Notes: generated by a model not told the origin, from the sequence alone. A stretch of 64,000 nt of DNA from Muricea muricata (GCA_963855995.1 OY979717.1:26245746-26309745); one strand, 5' to 3'; counted from the first letter of the stretch, positions 31,740 to 44,057 are shown. Made by a program: numbers and translations.

Positions 31740-32340
31740 CAGCGTTATCATCCCTGTGAACGTCCAACCTATTTCAGTTATAAGCGTTCCAGATTTGTAT
31801 ACGATTTCCTCTGAGCACACAACGTGTGGATACGTGAAACCCAAAGCCATGTTTGCTGTGATGAGCTTGCAAATCTGAAGACCAAGACCACATCTCGAAT
31901 CACGCTAGTTCGACATCTCCTAGATGAAAATGTCATTCATTGCGGAAGAAGAAATCCACAACGTCTCTAACCCACGTAGTACAGCACTACTGGATTTCAA
32001 AACTTTGTCAGTTTATCAAGAAATTTGTATGTCGCTGCGTAACGTGTCGCAAAGTTAGTAGAAAACCGCACAAGGCGCCTGACCCACCACCACTTCCCAA
32101 CCTTCGACTGGTCGACTTGCACTCATTTTTTGTCACTGGAGTAGATTTTACCGACGCAGTTCACGTTAATTAAAACCTCGAAGGGACAAGATAAAGTGTA
32201 TATTTTTTTAGTTGTGCGTGTACATGCGCTGTTCACCTCGAGGTCTTAACTGATCTGACAGTTTCAGCGTGTAGAGGTCGTTTCCGAACGTTTTCACAAA
32301 AGTCAAAATCAAAATGATATCAACCAAAGACGAGGTTCAT
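31740..32340 (+). pseudogene. BEL-1 integrase fragment
   Basis: Reads THVVQHYWISKLCQFIKKF followed by RCVTCRKVSRKPHKAPDPPP and VDLHSFFVTGVDFTDAVHV. The H-X3-H and C-X2-C pairs form the integrase zinc-binding domain, and GVDFTDAV holds the first catalytic aspartate of the core. AVHLEVLTDLTV follows near 32240. The rest of the core is missing; a TTAA/TA-flanked MITE lies just beyond. Confidence 0.8.
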
Positions 32341-32356
32341 GCTGGTTTACATTTAA

Positions 32357-32595
32357 AGTGCCTATCCGGTAGTCAGGGAATTTGCATATTTCAATAGTTT
32401 GGGTGATTTTAAGAAGATTTGCAATATATTTTATAAGTCGAAAATTTGATCTTCATGTACTTTTGGGGGCCTGAAGTTGGCGATTTGTGCCGTTTTTTCA
32501 AAATACCGTGAGCCGATATAAAATATATTGCAAATCTTCTTATAATCACCTAAACTATTGAAATATGCAAATTCCCTGACTACTGGATAGGCACT
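32357..32595. mobile_element. 239-bp MITE with long TIRs
   Basis: Ends AGTGCCTATCC, with inverted repeats that run for about 85 bp (including GGGAATTTGCATATTTCAAT on both sides). TTAA flanks both ends (32353-32356, 32596-32599), suggesting a piggyBac-like target, although a TA target cannot be excluded because TA is inside TTAA. Confidence 0.88.
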
Positions 32596-32599
32596 TTAA

Positions 32600-32840
32600 T
32601 TTTGTCAACAAGCAGGAAGCTGCTGGTCAAATCAAACATCAAGCGCAGCAAAAATACTAGTTAGTGCAGCACTTTTGGGACAACTGGCATCGAGAATACT
32701 TGACTTCCTTGCGTGAATTTCATGAAGTCTGTGGAAAGAACAAAGTAGAAATTAAAGTCAGTGATATCAGTGGAATTGTGCACACGATAACACGAAATGT
32801 GTTAACTGGATACTTGTGATTGTAGAAAGTTTCATTGAAA
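32600..32840 (+). pseudogene. BEL-1 pol C-terminus
   Basis: Frames read DNWHREYLTSLREFHEVCGK and NKVEIKVSDI, then NTRNVNWILVIVESFIEN after a shift. This is the conserved tail that follows the integrase core in BEL/Pao. It ends the recognisable part of BEL-1. Confidence 0.75.
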
Positions 32841-32999
32841 ACCAACAAGCAACGGGGGAGAGGGGGGGGGGTTATTGCTGCACAAAAGATGCCCTGCATG
32901 CACCTCCACTGGAAAAAGTCACATGATAGATGAGTGAGTGCAAAGACACTTAAATCGGAGAAAGGGAGGGTCCATTCTGAACTTGTATATATGACAGTT

Positions 33000-35208
33000 T
33001 GATGTTTGTTTTTCGGCAAGAGTTGTTGGTTATGCATGTTTCTCGGATGTAGTTGTTTCCCACAGTTATATCTTAGAGCTTAGATAACTTCTATCTACGT
33101 TGTTTAAACACACTGATCCCATAGTAAATTGTTCAAACATGGCACGAATATACGGAATAATGTATAGATTACATAATTATACATTAGCAAAATCCTGCCT
33201 GTTCAAAATTTATACAGGCTAGGGTTAATGAGAACACATTGGAAATAATGTAATTGAGAATATGAAAATAGTGGTGAATTTTAGTTTACAATTTTTGAAT
33301 CTATGGGCTGGAAGGTAAAAAAAATTGAAAATAACCAAATGATTTGGATGCCGATCTGTAATCAATGATTACTACTTTTTGTTTTATTTGAACGTGTATG
33401 AAAAATGAGCCGGTTGGCAGTTTGTTGTGATAGACTATCTCTTTTAGTTGCAAAAATGTGCAAAATATAAATTGCAGACTCAGCAAAAGTTGCGACGTGA
33501 CTACAATCCAGGCCAAAAAGCATGTGGACAGTGCAACTTTTAAACTATTTTCATGATTTCCTATTAAATACGATCTATATTGATCTATATTTTGGTTAAC
33601 CCCCCCCCCTCCCAACGCTGTATGTGGATATGAGAGCGACAATTTTGACACTCAGCTTTCATTTCAACATTTATTGGGGGGAATGGGGGCATGAATGGCA
33701 GAAGGGGTGAACATGAACTGAAGCATGTTGTGCGTGCGCGTTGAGCGTCCAAATGAATTTGGTTCGGATTTTTGTTGGGTAAGTTTGTTTAATAACATCG
33801 AGCATAGCTCAGTTATTAACTCAAACTCAATAAAATTTTGCATGCAGACACTAAATGACAAGACACATTCAAGAACCTTTTTAATTTGTTGTCAAGGTAA
33901 CACTGTCGTCCACCGCCCCCTCGCATTGTTTTTGTAAAACAGCTGTATACTGAAAACTGGTTAGGATAACATAATATCAGAAATGTGTCTACTGCATGTC
34001 TATGCATGCCTAATCGTCCCTGGGAAGACAATAATTTGAAAAAAATTTCTACGTGTAGAAAGTTATAGAAATTTCGTTGCAAGGGCCTGGGGACGACAAT
34101 GTTATATAACCAAGAAAATTTCATGTCGTCTTCAATGCGTCTTGTCATGTAGTATCTGTGTACAAAATTTTATTGAGTTAGACGACATTTACGGATCTGC
34201 ATAGCTACGATATCAAATTGGAGAGTTTCAGGACGAGTCTATCTCTTAAATGTATGATAATATGACAGAATTTAAAAACAAATACTGACAGAACAAATGG
34301 TAAGACTAAATATGACCACAAACTGTCCGAACTCGATAATAACTGAGCTATGCTATGTTTAGCCTGTGCACAGACCTAAATGGGAATGATTGAGGTTTGT
34401 GAATACTTAAAAGATTTCTTGTCCATGCATAAATTAAATCTCAAGTATCAAAGAATTATTTATGCAACATTATAATAATATGACACATCAATTGATGTGT
34501 TTAAATGGCGTTTTTTGGAAGAAGTTTTCGCTTCAAATTTAGCATGCTCATTTTTCCTGTAAAAATATCTCTGCGATACATGGCACTGGTTGCAAATATG
34601 AACCTAGAATAATTTGGTATTTAATTAATTTGGTTCTCATTCTTCTCTCGGCCAGGATAAGCAATCCTTGAAGTCTTAACATACCTTACTCTTTTAGAGT
34701 TAAGTTACCCAATAGCAACTGGTGACGTCACAGCTTGTGCTGAATTTTCAATTGTTATTTTGCACATTTTTGCCAATAATTTGGCAACAAAAAGAGATAG
34801 TCTGTTACAGTAAGCTGTCAATCGACTTATTATTGCATGCTCTTTCAAATAAAGTAATAAGAATATTGTCAATACCATAATATCGTAATAGAATATTGGC
34901 AAAATTTAGATATTACAGATAGATATTATCTAGATATTTAGATATTATCGTCAAATGATGTCATAAGAAACTTCAATTTTGGTGTGCGAAATGAAGAATA
35001 CTGAAAAATTATGCTAGCTAATCGGAGCTAGCTAAGGACCGGCTTATTCCACGAGCAAGATTGTTAACGCGATTTTTAGTGACTCTTTATACCTACACTA
35101 GTTGCACTTACAGCCCATAAGCATACTAAATTCACTGTCAACACATAATTATAACATTTTAACGCCTTTCAAAAAATAATCTGTGTTGATTTGTCAATAT
35201 TTCTGCAG
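33000..35208. other. intronic sequence with dispersed repeats
   Basis: No genes seen. 33466-33520 and 33757-34000 match 36600-36880 in the same orientation (shared GAGCATAGCTCAGTTATTA, AAACAGCTGTATACTG, AACATAATATCAGAA), and part of it is inverted at about 34330. A run of C at 33600 and a stretch of GATATTA-like repeats near 34905-34955 are also present. Confidence 0.65.
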
Positions 35209-35578
35209 GTCCATATCCCGAACCTTACTTGTTCATCAGATCTTCGACTGAAATTCTGGCGGTTGATTTGTTAACTCTGGATACAACTGTTGTCATCAGT
35301 GGACTTGTAGGTCGGGCGATGGATATTGACACTGTTGACAAGAAATTGTACTTTGAAAACGGAACCAATATATCCCGAGCAAACTATGATGGCAGCAGCG
35401 TTGAAGTTATCGTACAGAATGTTGATCCTCGTAATGTAAGGGTGGACTGGAAAGGACGTCGCATATTCTGGACAAAGAATAAAGAGATTTCCATGGCGAC
35501 TTTAAATGGGCAGGAGAGAAGAGTGCTTAAAACAACAGAGAGCAATCCTTATGATTTGGCAGTAGACTCAAACTCAGG
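35209..35578 (+). CDS. YWTD beta-propeller exon, first half
   Basis: An internal exon of a secreted or membrane LDL-receptor-type protein. ATATTTCTGCAG precedes it and GG|GTGAGT follows it. It enters in phase 1 and leaves in phase 2, giving about 122 codons without a stop: PYPEPYLFIRSSTEILAVDL, then repeated blades such as GRAMDIDTVDKKLYFENGTN, ISRANYDGSSVEVIV, VRVDWKGRRIFWTKN and NPYDLAVDSNSG. The pattern (hydrophobic strand, D-x-K-LYF or R-IFWT, then I-x-x-A-x-x-DG) is that of YWTD repeats, with YWTD drifted to LYFE and IFWT. The phases join it to 58257-58648. Which LDLR-type gene it is cannot be named. Confidence 0.85.
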
Positions 35579-35757
35579 GTGAGTTTTATTGACTTGTACA
35601 GGTTATATTTTATCACTTTCTGTTTCATTAATGGTAAAATATGCAGCCGGTTGCGTTCAAAATCTCTCGTCGACTTCACTAGTGCGACCAGATTCCTCTC
35701 GTGTCGATTAGACGAAGTTTCATTACAAATAGAAATTGTTTCGACGGTTTACAGCAA

Positions 35758-35831
35758 GCTCGTTGTTAGCTCAGTCGTCTGGGCGTGCGACTCGGAATAG
35801 ATTGGGCAGGGGTTCGAATCCCATCCGAGGC
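35758..35831 (+). ncRNA. tRNA-like gene or tRNA-derived SINE head
   Basis: A 74-nt segment with an A box (TTAGCTCAGTCGTCTGGGC) and a perfect B box (GGTTCGAATCC) inside a plausible T arm (GGGG TTCGAAT CCC), followed by CCGAGGC and a run of six T, a Pol III terminator. The 5' acceptor side (GCTCGTTG) pairs poorly with the 3' side and no clear anticodon arm is visible. It is therefore more likely a SINE head or tRNA pseudogene than a working tRNA. Confidence 0.6.
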
Positions 35832-36178
35832 TTTTTTATTTTTAAAGTTCGCCAAACTTTTTTTCTTATATTTTTTTACTTTTATACGATTTTTGTAAGG
35901 GTTAGGTTTAGGGTTTGGGTCAGGGACTAGATTATTTAAAATTATAAAAAGAAAATTTATTAGTTTTATCAGACACATAGGCTTAAGATCGAGACAATAA
36001 TGCCACCGACCATTAATGATGCGACTGACCATCAATGATGCGACTGACTGTCTACGGTTTCGAAATTTGCCTCGTCGCCTAAAATTAATAAAATTTATAT
36101 TTCTACAACTTCTGCAAAACTACAAGTTAATCAATTTACTACTGTTTAGAATAAAAAAGTGAACAAACGTACTTCTGA

Positions 36179-36341
36179 CAGTGGCGTCGCCAGCGCGACA
36201 AGTGAGGGGGACATATTCATATATTCGTGTTCTGCACAATTAATTTCTTTTGAAATCGAATCGACTTCAAAAGAACTTAATTGTGCAGAACACGAATATA
36301 TGAATACGTCCCCCTCACTTATCGCACTGGCGACGCCACTG
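36179..36341. mobile_element. 163-bp hAT-like palindromic MITE, copy 1
   Basis: TIR CAGTGGCGTCGCCAGCGC, near-perfect inverted repeat along its whole length, and a perfect 8-bp target duplication ACTTCTGA (36171-36178, 36342-36349). The same family is at 49160-49322. Confidence 0.97.
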
Positions 36342-37199
36342 ACTTCTGATACCTGGCTCAAGCACCACATTCTATGCGAGCCGAATTAAATAATTAAGTT
36401 TTATGAATGTAGAATAGTCCCAGAGCAAACCAGAGATATTGGGGTCCCTGGCAACATTCACCTACAGTAAATAGAGCTCCTGGCAATATCCCATGTTTTA
36501 TCCTCTGGTGGTATAGTAGATTAGAAGGGTCCGGGAGCGTATGCAATCAGAGGTTACAGCAACGTGAATGCAACGTCTAAATGAATTATACTTGACAGAG
36601 TAAAAAATATAAATTGCCAACTCAGCAAAAGTTGTGACGTCACTACCTGTTGGGCAAGTATGTTTAATGAAGACAAATCCGAGCATAGCTCAGTTATTAT
36701 TACCTCAAACTCAATAAAATTTTTTGCACAGATATTACAAGGCAAAACGCATCCAAAAAAGTTTCTAATTTTGTGCCAAGGTAACACTATCGTCCTCAGG
36801 CCCCGCGCGCGTTTTTTCAAAACAGCTGTATACTGGAAATGGTTATGATAACATAATATCAGAAGTGCAACCACTTTATCTATTTGTAACGTATCGAGAA
36901 ATCGTAAATAAAACTCTCAACTTTCATCAATTTATTCCGTACCGTTCTTACATGCATAACCCATTCTCGCGGGGTGCACTGCTTAAATCCGTAATGCTAA
37001 TTATTTATAATATCCTGTTATTGCTATGTCAAGCAATTACAATGTCATGTTACACTATCCCTCAACAATAGTACTCATGCCCACAAGAATAACAATAAAA
37101 CAATTGTGCATGTCTGCCCGGGAGTATTACTATGCAGCAAAGTCGTATCGATCGGGCGCATGAACATTTTACCTGAGATTCCCAGGTTTAACCGTTGGG

Positions 37200-38195
37200 A
37201 TATGTGCAGCAATGTCGCAATGACATTGAATGTTGTCTGTGGGAACAGTGTAAATCACCTTATTGCCCCCAAGTTCTAGAGCAGGACAGACAACCTTGCC
37301 GTTGTCCGCTCGTACGTAGTCACGCTTCAACTAATCGTGATGAGCCACCGTAATCTTGCCTGTACTCGACCTTATTTTGTAGTCAGCACCAATCCTATAA
37401 ACAATTTCAAATAGTCCAATCCACTTGCCCCAATTTCCATTCTTTAGGTGTGCGCAGTATACTATATCACCTGGGGCAAAGGGACGCCATTTCTGTTTTT
37501 TTTCCTCATTGCTTTCCCTCTGTTTCTGCCTTGCTTTCTCAAGATTCTGCCGTGCTACCTCTTTAACTTCCTTCAATATCTGCCTTAGGGACTGAGTGCA
37601 TTCTGATTGCGTACTGGGATCTTTCAGTTGGAGTCCTAATTATAATTCTAACGGAAATGTGGGGGGTAAGTCCAAAAACTATTTCATAGAGAGACGTTTC
37701 GTGGGGATTCTTGTAGACTAAGGTTGTATGCAAGAACTGCTGCATCTATCCATAAATCCCGATCGTTTTCATCTTCGTTACAAAATGCCGCTAACATGTC
37801 CTGTAGTGTTCTGTTTTGTCTCTCCACTTGCCCGTCGCATTGAGGTTGGTACGCAGTTATTCTGGTTTTTGTAATTTCCATTAATTGCAGACCTTTTGTG
37901 CATTTATGTGCTTTTAAAGTTTGAACGTCGATCAGAGTGCAGGACAGCTGGAGGCCTGAAAATTGTATCAACAAGTATTTTTGCGAAGCCTTTTGGTTGG
38001 GTGTCGTCCGCGGTCTATTTAAACTGGGTGGCGTTTGTTTTCGTGGTCAATTTAGTGAGCGATGCCGAAATAGTTGCATAATTTTTATTAAAACTTTGGT
38101 AGTATCCAGACAATCCTAAGAAACTTTGGACTTCTTTTACTGTTTTTGCAACTGGAATCTGTTTCATTGCTTCAACTATTGTCGGAAATCACATG
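37200..38195 (-). pseudogene. Gypsy-2 RT/RNase H end and integrase
   Basis: From 38195 downward the minus strand reads AMKQIPVAKTVKEVQSFLGL and GYYQSFNKNYATISASLTKL (the RT thumb and connection typical of Gypsy), then after a deletion it joins directly to integrase: ITAYQPQCDGQVERQNRTLQ (about 37860-37800, core, with the catalytic glutamate in QVERQN), DLWIDAAVLAYNLSLQESP, EIVFGLTPH, and the C-terminal ARQNLEKARQKQRESNEEKK with DIVYCAHLKNGNWGKWIG and YKIRSSTGKITVAHHD. A frameshift near 37690, another near 37600 and the missing RNase H and zinc domain make it inactive. Confidence 0.82.
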
Positions 38196-38204
38196 TTCGG
38201 GAAA

Positions 38205-41170
38205 ATGAACTTGTTGGCAATGCCGTTAGAGGCTTACGTCTGAACCAGTACGCTCACAATAAAGTTTTATAATTTATTAAAATCACGGTCGAAATCACAC
38301 TGTATTACTGTATAAGCACTCACGATCGCTGCATGTTGACTCTACTCGCTAACCAAATCCAACTGCTCGTCTCTTATCACTCGACTTACTCGTTCCCTAT
38401 GATGCATGCATTGATTTGATTGATTAGATCATAATTAATCATAATTATCATAATGACATTATTACCAACCATTTTCAACACTCTCCCTCTATTCGTTTCT
38501 GAAGGAAACAAATATAAAGATCGTGCTTCGTTTACCTAAATGGAGAAATGTTACGTAAGTGTTCGGCTTTATTAGGGATTTTGACATTCGGCTACTGCAG
38601 CAGCGTTCCTCTTTGGTTGGAATTCGGTGACGTCAGCATTGAGTTGCGTTGTCTTCGATCTCCATTCCGGTGTCTTTGTAGCTGTGTCACAGGAAAGTTC
38701 CATTACATATAAATGTTGAACTGCGCGTTCTAACGTACGTTGTGCCCTGACTCGTGGCTCTGCCCCTCGCACGACGCCGTTCTTACCGACAATAAGCTGA
38801 TGGACGATCCCGATTTCCTACTTTCCCCGACCCAGGGGTGGATTCAGACTAGTGCCACCAGTTCCTGGAAACTAGTCAAATTTTGCCAAACTTGATATTC
38901 TCTGTCTTTTTTCTTCTTTCAGTAATTTCCAAATGACCAAACCAGTGACAAAATTATAAGCCATTTTCGGCATATTTGACTATGATAATTCAGTGAAATC
39001 CCACATTTTTTGTCAATATACTGTATTTTTAACTTTGGTAATGTGAATTGAGCTTAAAATGTCGCGTGCAATCCACTGATTTATTCAGATCAGTTGTGCA
39101 AATATGAAATACGTGGAAACGGCTGCCCTCGCGTGAATGCACTAGTTCACTTTGCGTGGAATTTTGTACGGAAACTAGTTTGCTCAGACAAAACAAAAAC
39201 ATTTGTGCACTAGTTGAAACCCGCTGTCATTGGCTGAAGGCCGTTACTTAAATCCACCAAAACTAGTCAGACACTCAAGTCAAAAGTTATAAACACAACC
39301 GAATGTTTCGTGGGGATTTGCAATGTTTGCGCGAATGCCAATACCATAGTATCTTTGTACTTCGCGAGTCAACAATGCTTGGAAATTGGAAGCCTTCTTT
39401 GAAAGACAGCCTTTTTTGTCGAAGCCGCAGGAAAGTTACGAAATTGTAGACACAAGACCGCGGTTTTATACTTTAATATACCTTATATATTTGGTTTAAC
39501 AATCAGTTGTAGCTATATACTTCGATTCCTAAGGTTTGTGTACTCGCTTCTCAATAGCGCTTTCTGTATGCCATGGGTAAGTTGTTAAGGGGCTTTATGA
39601 CTTTAAATTTGTTATGTATATGCTAATTTCTATGTGAATTTACCAATGAGCTGTGTCTCTACTATCGATAAACTCGTATGATATACTCGCACGTGCATAA
39701 CGTGTATGTGAATTTGTAAAACAAGACCTTTCACCTGATTATACCATATAGCTACATTGTGATGAGATCTGCTTGGTAGTAACATTGAGCAACAGCTATT
39801 TATTCAACCGCATAACCATAAATACGTATATCGATGTATGCCAACAATCCAATGAAATAATATTACTTTGAATACTTTTAAGATATGAATGTTATCCAAA
39901 GTCTTTTGATACTCATACTCTCGCTGACAATGAATGAATATAATTACATAAGTTGAGATCTTAATTTGCATCTGTTTATAGTTAAGATAAGCAAGTGAGG
40001 TCATTTTCTTTGATGTTTTATTTACTAGTGACTGCAATTATGTGCTAGCCAAATGTGTCCTCTATTATAGTTTTTGTCAAAATTGTATTCTGACAAATGG
40101 TACATTTTATGATATAATTCCATGTTCATTGCGGCAATTGGTATTCCAATTTCATTCCACCATCGCTCCACCAGTGTCTCTGTGTATAAGTCGTTGTCTG
40201 GAAGGTAAGTTGGGAGGTCTCCTTATGTTCTTCCATGACATTTAAGAATGCCACCAGTCGGTCTAAGGTTCAATCTCGCACGGTCTTCTTCGAATTCCGG
40301 TACCATGAATTTTCGTTCGGAGTTTATCCACCTTGTTTCTCCTTCTTGGATCTTTTCCGTCGGCAACGGACCATCTCTACTGTTATTGGAATTCCCAACT
40401 TCGCAAATAAACCGCGAGATCCATGCGCAGATTCTGAGAGTTTTCCACAAACTCCACTTTTTCAGTGATTGATCGAACACGTTAGGCTGTGAGATGTTGG
40501 CAACGTTAAAAATCTCTCACTGTTTTAGTTTCCGATGAGCCTTCTTTTCTGGTTCTCGTCACGATCTCTGGTGGGCAATTCTCTTCTGTTATTAACCAGT
40601 CTGAACCTTCACACCACAGACAATTTGTATTACCAACGTGTCCTCGTCAACTTCCGAGATCAGCTGGGTTGTCTTGGTTGGGAACGTGTCTCCATAGAAT
40701 ATGGTCCTTTTCCTGTATCTTACGCACGCGATTTCCCATGAACTGCTTGAACTCGCGGTTTCCTAGTATCCAGTGGGGAACCACCGAGCTATTTGGCCAG
40801 CCAAACAATCGCTTAACAGGAAAACCTTCCAACGTTTGTCGGACATTAATGACCATGTTGCTTGCAATGTGGACGGACACTAATTGAAAACGAGGTATGG
40901 TTAGGCTTTTCTCGACCAATCGCGACTTGGAGGCGACGAGACCCTTCGAGGTACTACTGATTTGTCACGCAGCCGCTACAAATGTCGCTGCGACTATTTG
41001 TCCACTCGCATCTCCAAAGGTGTGCAGATCAATCTCTTCAATCGGTTCTTGGTATTTTACCAAGCTTCTTGGTGCACTCACGTGATCTGGAGGGTTTTGC
41101 TCCCAGATGCACCATCTCGTTTGCAAATACCACTGACTACTGATCATTATACTGAACTAGAATCTGCGTA
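38205..41170 (-). mobile_element. BEL-2: BEL/Pao fragment, itself interrupted
   Basis: Minus-strand BEL/Pao pol: RNase H-like region (IDLHTFGDASGQIVAATF, 41050-40980; RFQLVSVHIASNMVINVRQT and SSVVPHWILGNREFKQFMG, 40890-40720; ILWRHVPNQDNPADLGS, 40697-40647), then ICAWISRFICEVGNSN and RARLNLRPTGGILKCHGR (40430-40230) leading to LPTYLPDNDLYTETLVE near 40180. The end of pol (GIVHQLIVGKNGVVRGAEP, LERAVQHLYVMEL) is at 38830-38680. Between 38835 and about 40170 lies about 1.3 kb of unrelated sequence. The LTR part at about 38205-38570 is inferred only from position. Confidence 0.75.
38835..40170. other. insertion within BEL-2, unidentified
   Basis: Separates two parts of the BEL-2 pol. It starts near CCAGGGGTGGATTCAGACTAG, which resembles a hAT-type end, and includes several ACTAGT/ACTAGTC phrases, but I could not find a matching opposite end. 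No protein domain recognised. Confidence 0.4.
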
Positions 41171-41844
41171 AAACGAAACATGAGCACTTGGAATTGTGTG
41201 GTCGTAGAGGAAAGAGTGTTACTTCAACTCATGTTGTAAATACAATGAATATAATTTAAATAATTCGATAGAATACAGTAGTCCCTTGATCGTTGAATTG
41301 TCTGTGAACCAATGTGGCGGAGATCTCGTTAGGTTCTGCAGCAACTGATAAATACATTATATTTTGTACAAATGCGTTCACAATCTTGCTGTCGCCTCCG
41401 TACTTCGTTTCCAATGTATTCTTCGGAATTACTTAGACTAGCATCTAAACGAGAATCGACATTCTCCTCGCAATCTTTTGTTTTCACAGCATTGCAATTA
41501 AGTGCTTACTTATTGTCAGCAATAGCTTCCTGCTTATACTCAATCAGGGAACAAAATTCCCACAATTTGCAACCCTTTGGTAACTCAATTTTATTCGCTG
41601 TAGTATTAGCTATTCAGAGTATTAATGCATACTGCGAAACCCTGACCGGACTCGAGAAAAAACCGGACTCGACACTCGGACAAAACGCGGACTCGCTTAA
41701 TAAAACTGATATCAAAACTGGAATCATTAAAGACAAATTGCGCGCCAATCTGTAATACACTATAATTATTTAATCTCTGCATGAATTGGCTTAAACATTT
41801 ATGTGAGCGGGTTTACGCCAACCTCTACTGAACAAGTTAGCATT

Positions 41845-41930
41845 TAAAAGTGCACAAAAACATAGGATGGTTTCACTATCTTAAAAAAATTCGACGTTTC
41901 GAGCGAAGATCCTTCGTCGAGAAGTTAGCA
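41845..41930 (-). ncRNA. hammerhead-like fragment of a Penelope-like element
   Basis: The minus strand reads TCGACGAAGGATCTTCGCTC followed by GAAACGTCGAA, which resembles the CTGANGA...GAAAC core found in the repeats of Penelope-like elements, with the first box altered. No Penelope reverse transcriptase was found beside it. Confidence 0.3.
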
Positions 41931-42224
41931 AACTTGCGATTATGATTTATGACTTTGATGCAAGCTTCACCAGTTTTAGACGTTGTGCGGATGCCGCATA
42001 AAATGTGTGGCCATCGCCTGTCTTCTGATGTATTGTTAAAAAATAATCCTCAATGATTTCCGTTATGAATACGTAAATGATATTCATGCAACCAATCACA
42101 AAATGATGTAATGTGTCACAGCTTTTGTGGACACGCACTTGGTGGCATACTCGGCGAAATATATATAAGAGAACGTAATGATCAACGCACAGTTAAATCA
42201 CACCTGGGTTTCTGTTTGACGAAA

Positions 42225-42540
42225 TAACAGTAGCGGTTCTATTCAAGAAATTCGGAGACGATTGTAAACCAAAAAGGAATCTAATTGGAGAACGGCACAA
42301 GTTTAATACAAGACGGCAAAACTCGGGAGAATCAGTCGACCATTACATTACAGATTTAAAAACCTTAGCAGCCTCGTGTGAATACGGCAGTCTCGTAAGC
42401 GACTTGGTAACAAGTCAGTTAGTAGCTGGAATTTCAATCTGATAAAGTAAGAAATAGACTCTAAAGAGAAGGTTCAGAACTATTGTTGGATAAAGCTGTG
42501 GATATTTGCAATAAAGTCAGTGTTGTTTGTAGTAAGCTGG
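42225..42540 (+). pseudogene. Ty3/Gypsy gag fragment (Gypsy-3)
   Basis: Plus-strand text KKFGDDCKPKRNLIGERHKF, NTRRQNSGESVDHYITDLKT, LAASCEYGSLVSDLVTSQLV, AGIS, then after a stop DKVRNRL and LLLDKAVDICNKV. This is the retrotransposon gag core (the E-R-x-x-F-x-x-R and GES-DxYxTxLK patterns). It is in the opposite orientation to Gypsy-2 and from another family, and is only a fragment. Confidence 0.75.
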
Positions 42541-42639
42541 TTTGTAGTTTGTACTAGTATATTACAATTATAGCGTGGGAAAAAATGCTTAAATATCTTG
42601 CTTTGTATGCTTGATAAATAAAGCACTCATCCAGCGAGC

Positions 42640-43502
42640 AACTGGAAAGAATGTTCAAATTACAGCCACTTCATTTTATACTCAAACCGCATGCTATGCA
42701 TGTTGGGTCCTGACAAATTGCATACTGGATCTCTCAAAGTTTGAGGATTTTGCTCGGGCACGTAAATTAGAACTGCTGCCTTGCTCGCTCGTTGAAGGTT
42801 CGCTCGCTGCGGCAGCAATTAGTATTTCCAATCGCGCTGGAATTGCCACTCCTTCAGATACGGTTGTTTTTTACACCTTTCAACATATCTGCACAAGAAC
42901 TGCATTGCTTTCACCACCGGTTTAGCACGCTCTGCCTAGGCGTGAGTTAGCCTCTGTCATCACAACTCCGTTCGACAACGACGATGTTGGCGTCTGCCTG
43001 AACTGTGACAATGTGGCCTCGTTTTCCGCAACGAAAAAACGTAACTTTTAATCGTGCATGTTCTTGTTGCTTGATTGCTGCGGCATATAACTGCTGCGAA
43101 GTGGCCACTTGTTTTTGGGCGCTTTCTGTCGAGTTGCTAGCTCGGTCATTAGTCCCAGGAGGTGGTCGTAAAGTTTTCCTCGTATCAAACTCAGTAGACT
43201 ACGCATGATTTGACACGTCAAAAGAGCAGATTTGGCGTCTTCAGCGAGGTTGCAGTCGTCTTTTTCTAAACGTTTTTCCAGCTCTCGTTTATAAAACGTC
43301 GGGTCTTCATCAGTACGAAGCATTTGGGTTTCAAATTTTGCATAGTAGTTATCCCTGCTTATATCCCGTTGGAACGCAGGAAATTTCTTTATCTTATCGT
43401 CGTCTTTCTAACCACATGCGTAAAGGGCACGCATCAAACTCTCTTAGTCATTCGACAATATTGTCTTCGTCGAACTTTGATGGAACAATGCTCGTAGCCA
43501 TT
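42640..43502 (-). pseudogene. Gypsy-2 gag
   Basis: Starts with ATG at 43502: MATSIVPSKFDEDNIVEWLR then EFDAC, stops shortly after, and resumes as FYKRELEKRLEKDDCNLAED, SALLTCQIMRSLLSLIRGKL (43300-43150). A zinc-knuckle relic FFRCGKRGHIVTV follows at about 43040-43000, and further decayed gag/protease linker text to about 42640. Its position, immediately inside the 5' LTR, fits the Gypsy-2 layout. Stops and frameshifts throughout. Confidence 0.75.
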
Positions 43503-44057
43503 GAAATAGCGTGAAATAAATTTTATTCAGTCCTGTTTTACCGCTGTCACCAGTGGTAACGTATCGAGACCATCTAAATAACACTCTCAACGTTTAAGAA
43601 TTTATTCAGTTTCTTACGTGCACAACCCATTCTCTCGGGGGTGCACAATCACTCTCTGTCGATTACATGAAACTCTAGCTAGCTACTGCTTAAATCCTTA
43701 GTGTTAATTATTGACAATATCCTGTTATTGCTATGTCAAGCAATTACAATATCATGTATTATATGTATGAATAACGTTTAATCGAAAGCTCATTGTTCGA
43801 AAAAGAATTTACATTTTGCTCGATGTTATTTCAGCTTGGGGCAACCTTGCTTCCTGAAATGTTAACTGTGGGTACGAAATTTATTTAATAATATCAATGT
43901 GTGTACTGTGATTTTGAATCTGAGCAAAATATAGATGAATGAGGAATTTAATAGGACAACATCGGTCGAATTTTCAATTTGAAAACTATATCGGTGAAAT
44001 TTTGAGGCTATTTCAAAATGTAAAAAGCCTCTCTAAGGCAATGCCATCAAAGTAATT

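Larger units (their letters stand above)
36885..43765 (-). mobile_element. Gypsy-2: degraded Ty3/Gypsy element with internal insertions
   Basis: Minus-strand Gypsy element framed by related terminal repeats: 36885-37054 (3' LTR, TGTAACG...GTTACA) and about 43555-43765 (5' LTR; shared AACGTATCGAGA, AACCCATTCTC, CAATATCCTGTTATTGCTA or close variants; about 60 bp in the second are absent from the first). Beside the 5' LTR the minus strand reads CTGGTGACAGCGG, the position of the primer binding site. gag lies at 43502 downward and integrase next to the 3' LTR. The middle is largely replaced by a BEL/Pao element and other fragments. Confidence 0.78.

Noticed and set aside
36881..37058. Solo LTR with CTATT/CTATC target duplication
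   Set aside because: Integrase of the same orientation lies directly inside, so this is the 3' LTR of Gypsy-2 and the similarity of flanks is probably chance.
41372..41755. 127-codon plus-strand frame with hydrophobic stretches
   Set aside because: No recognisable domain, no start context, and it lies among retroelement debris.
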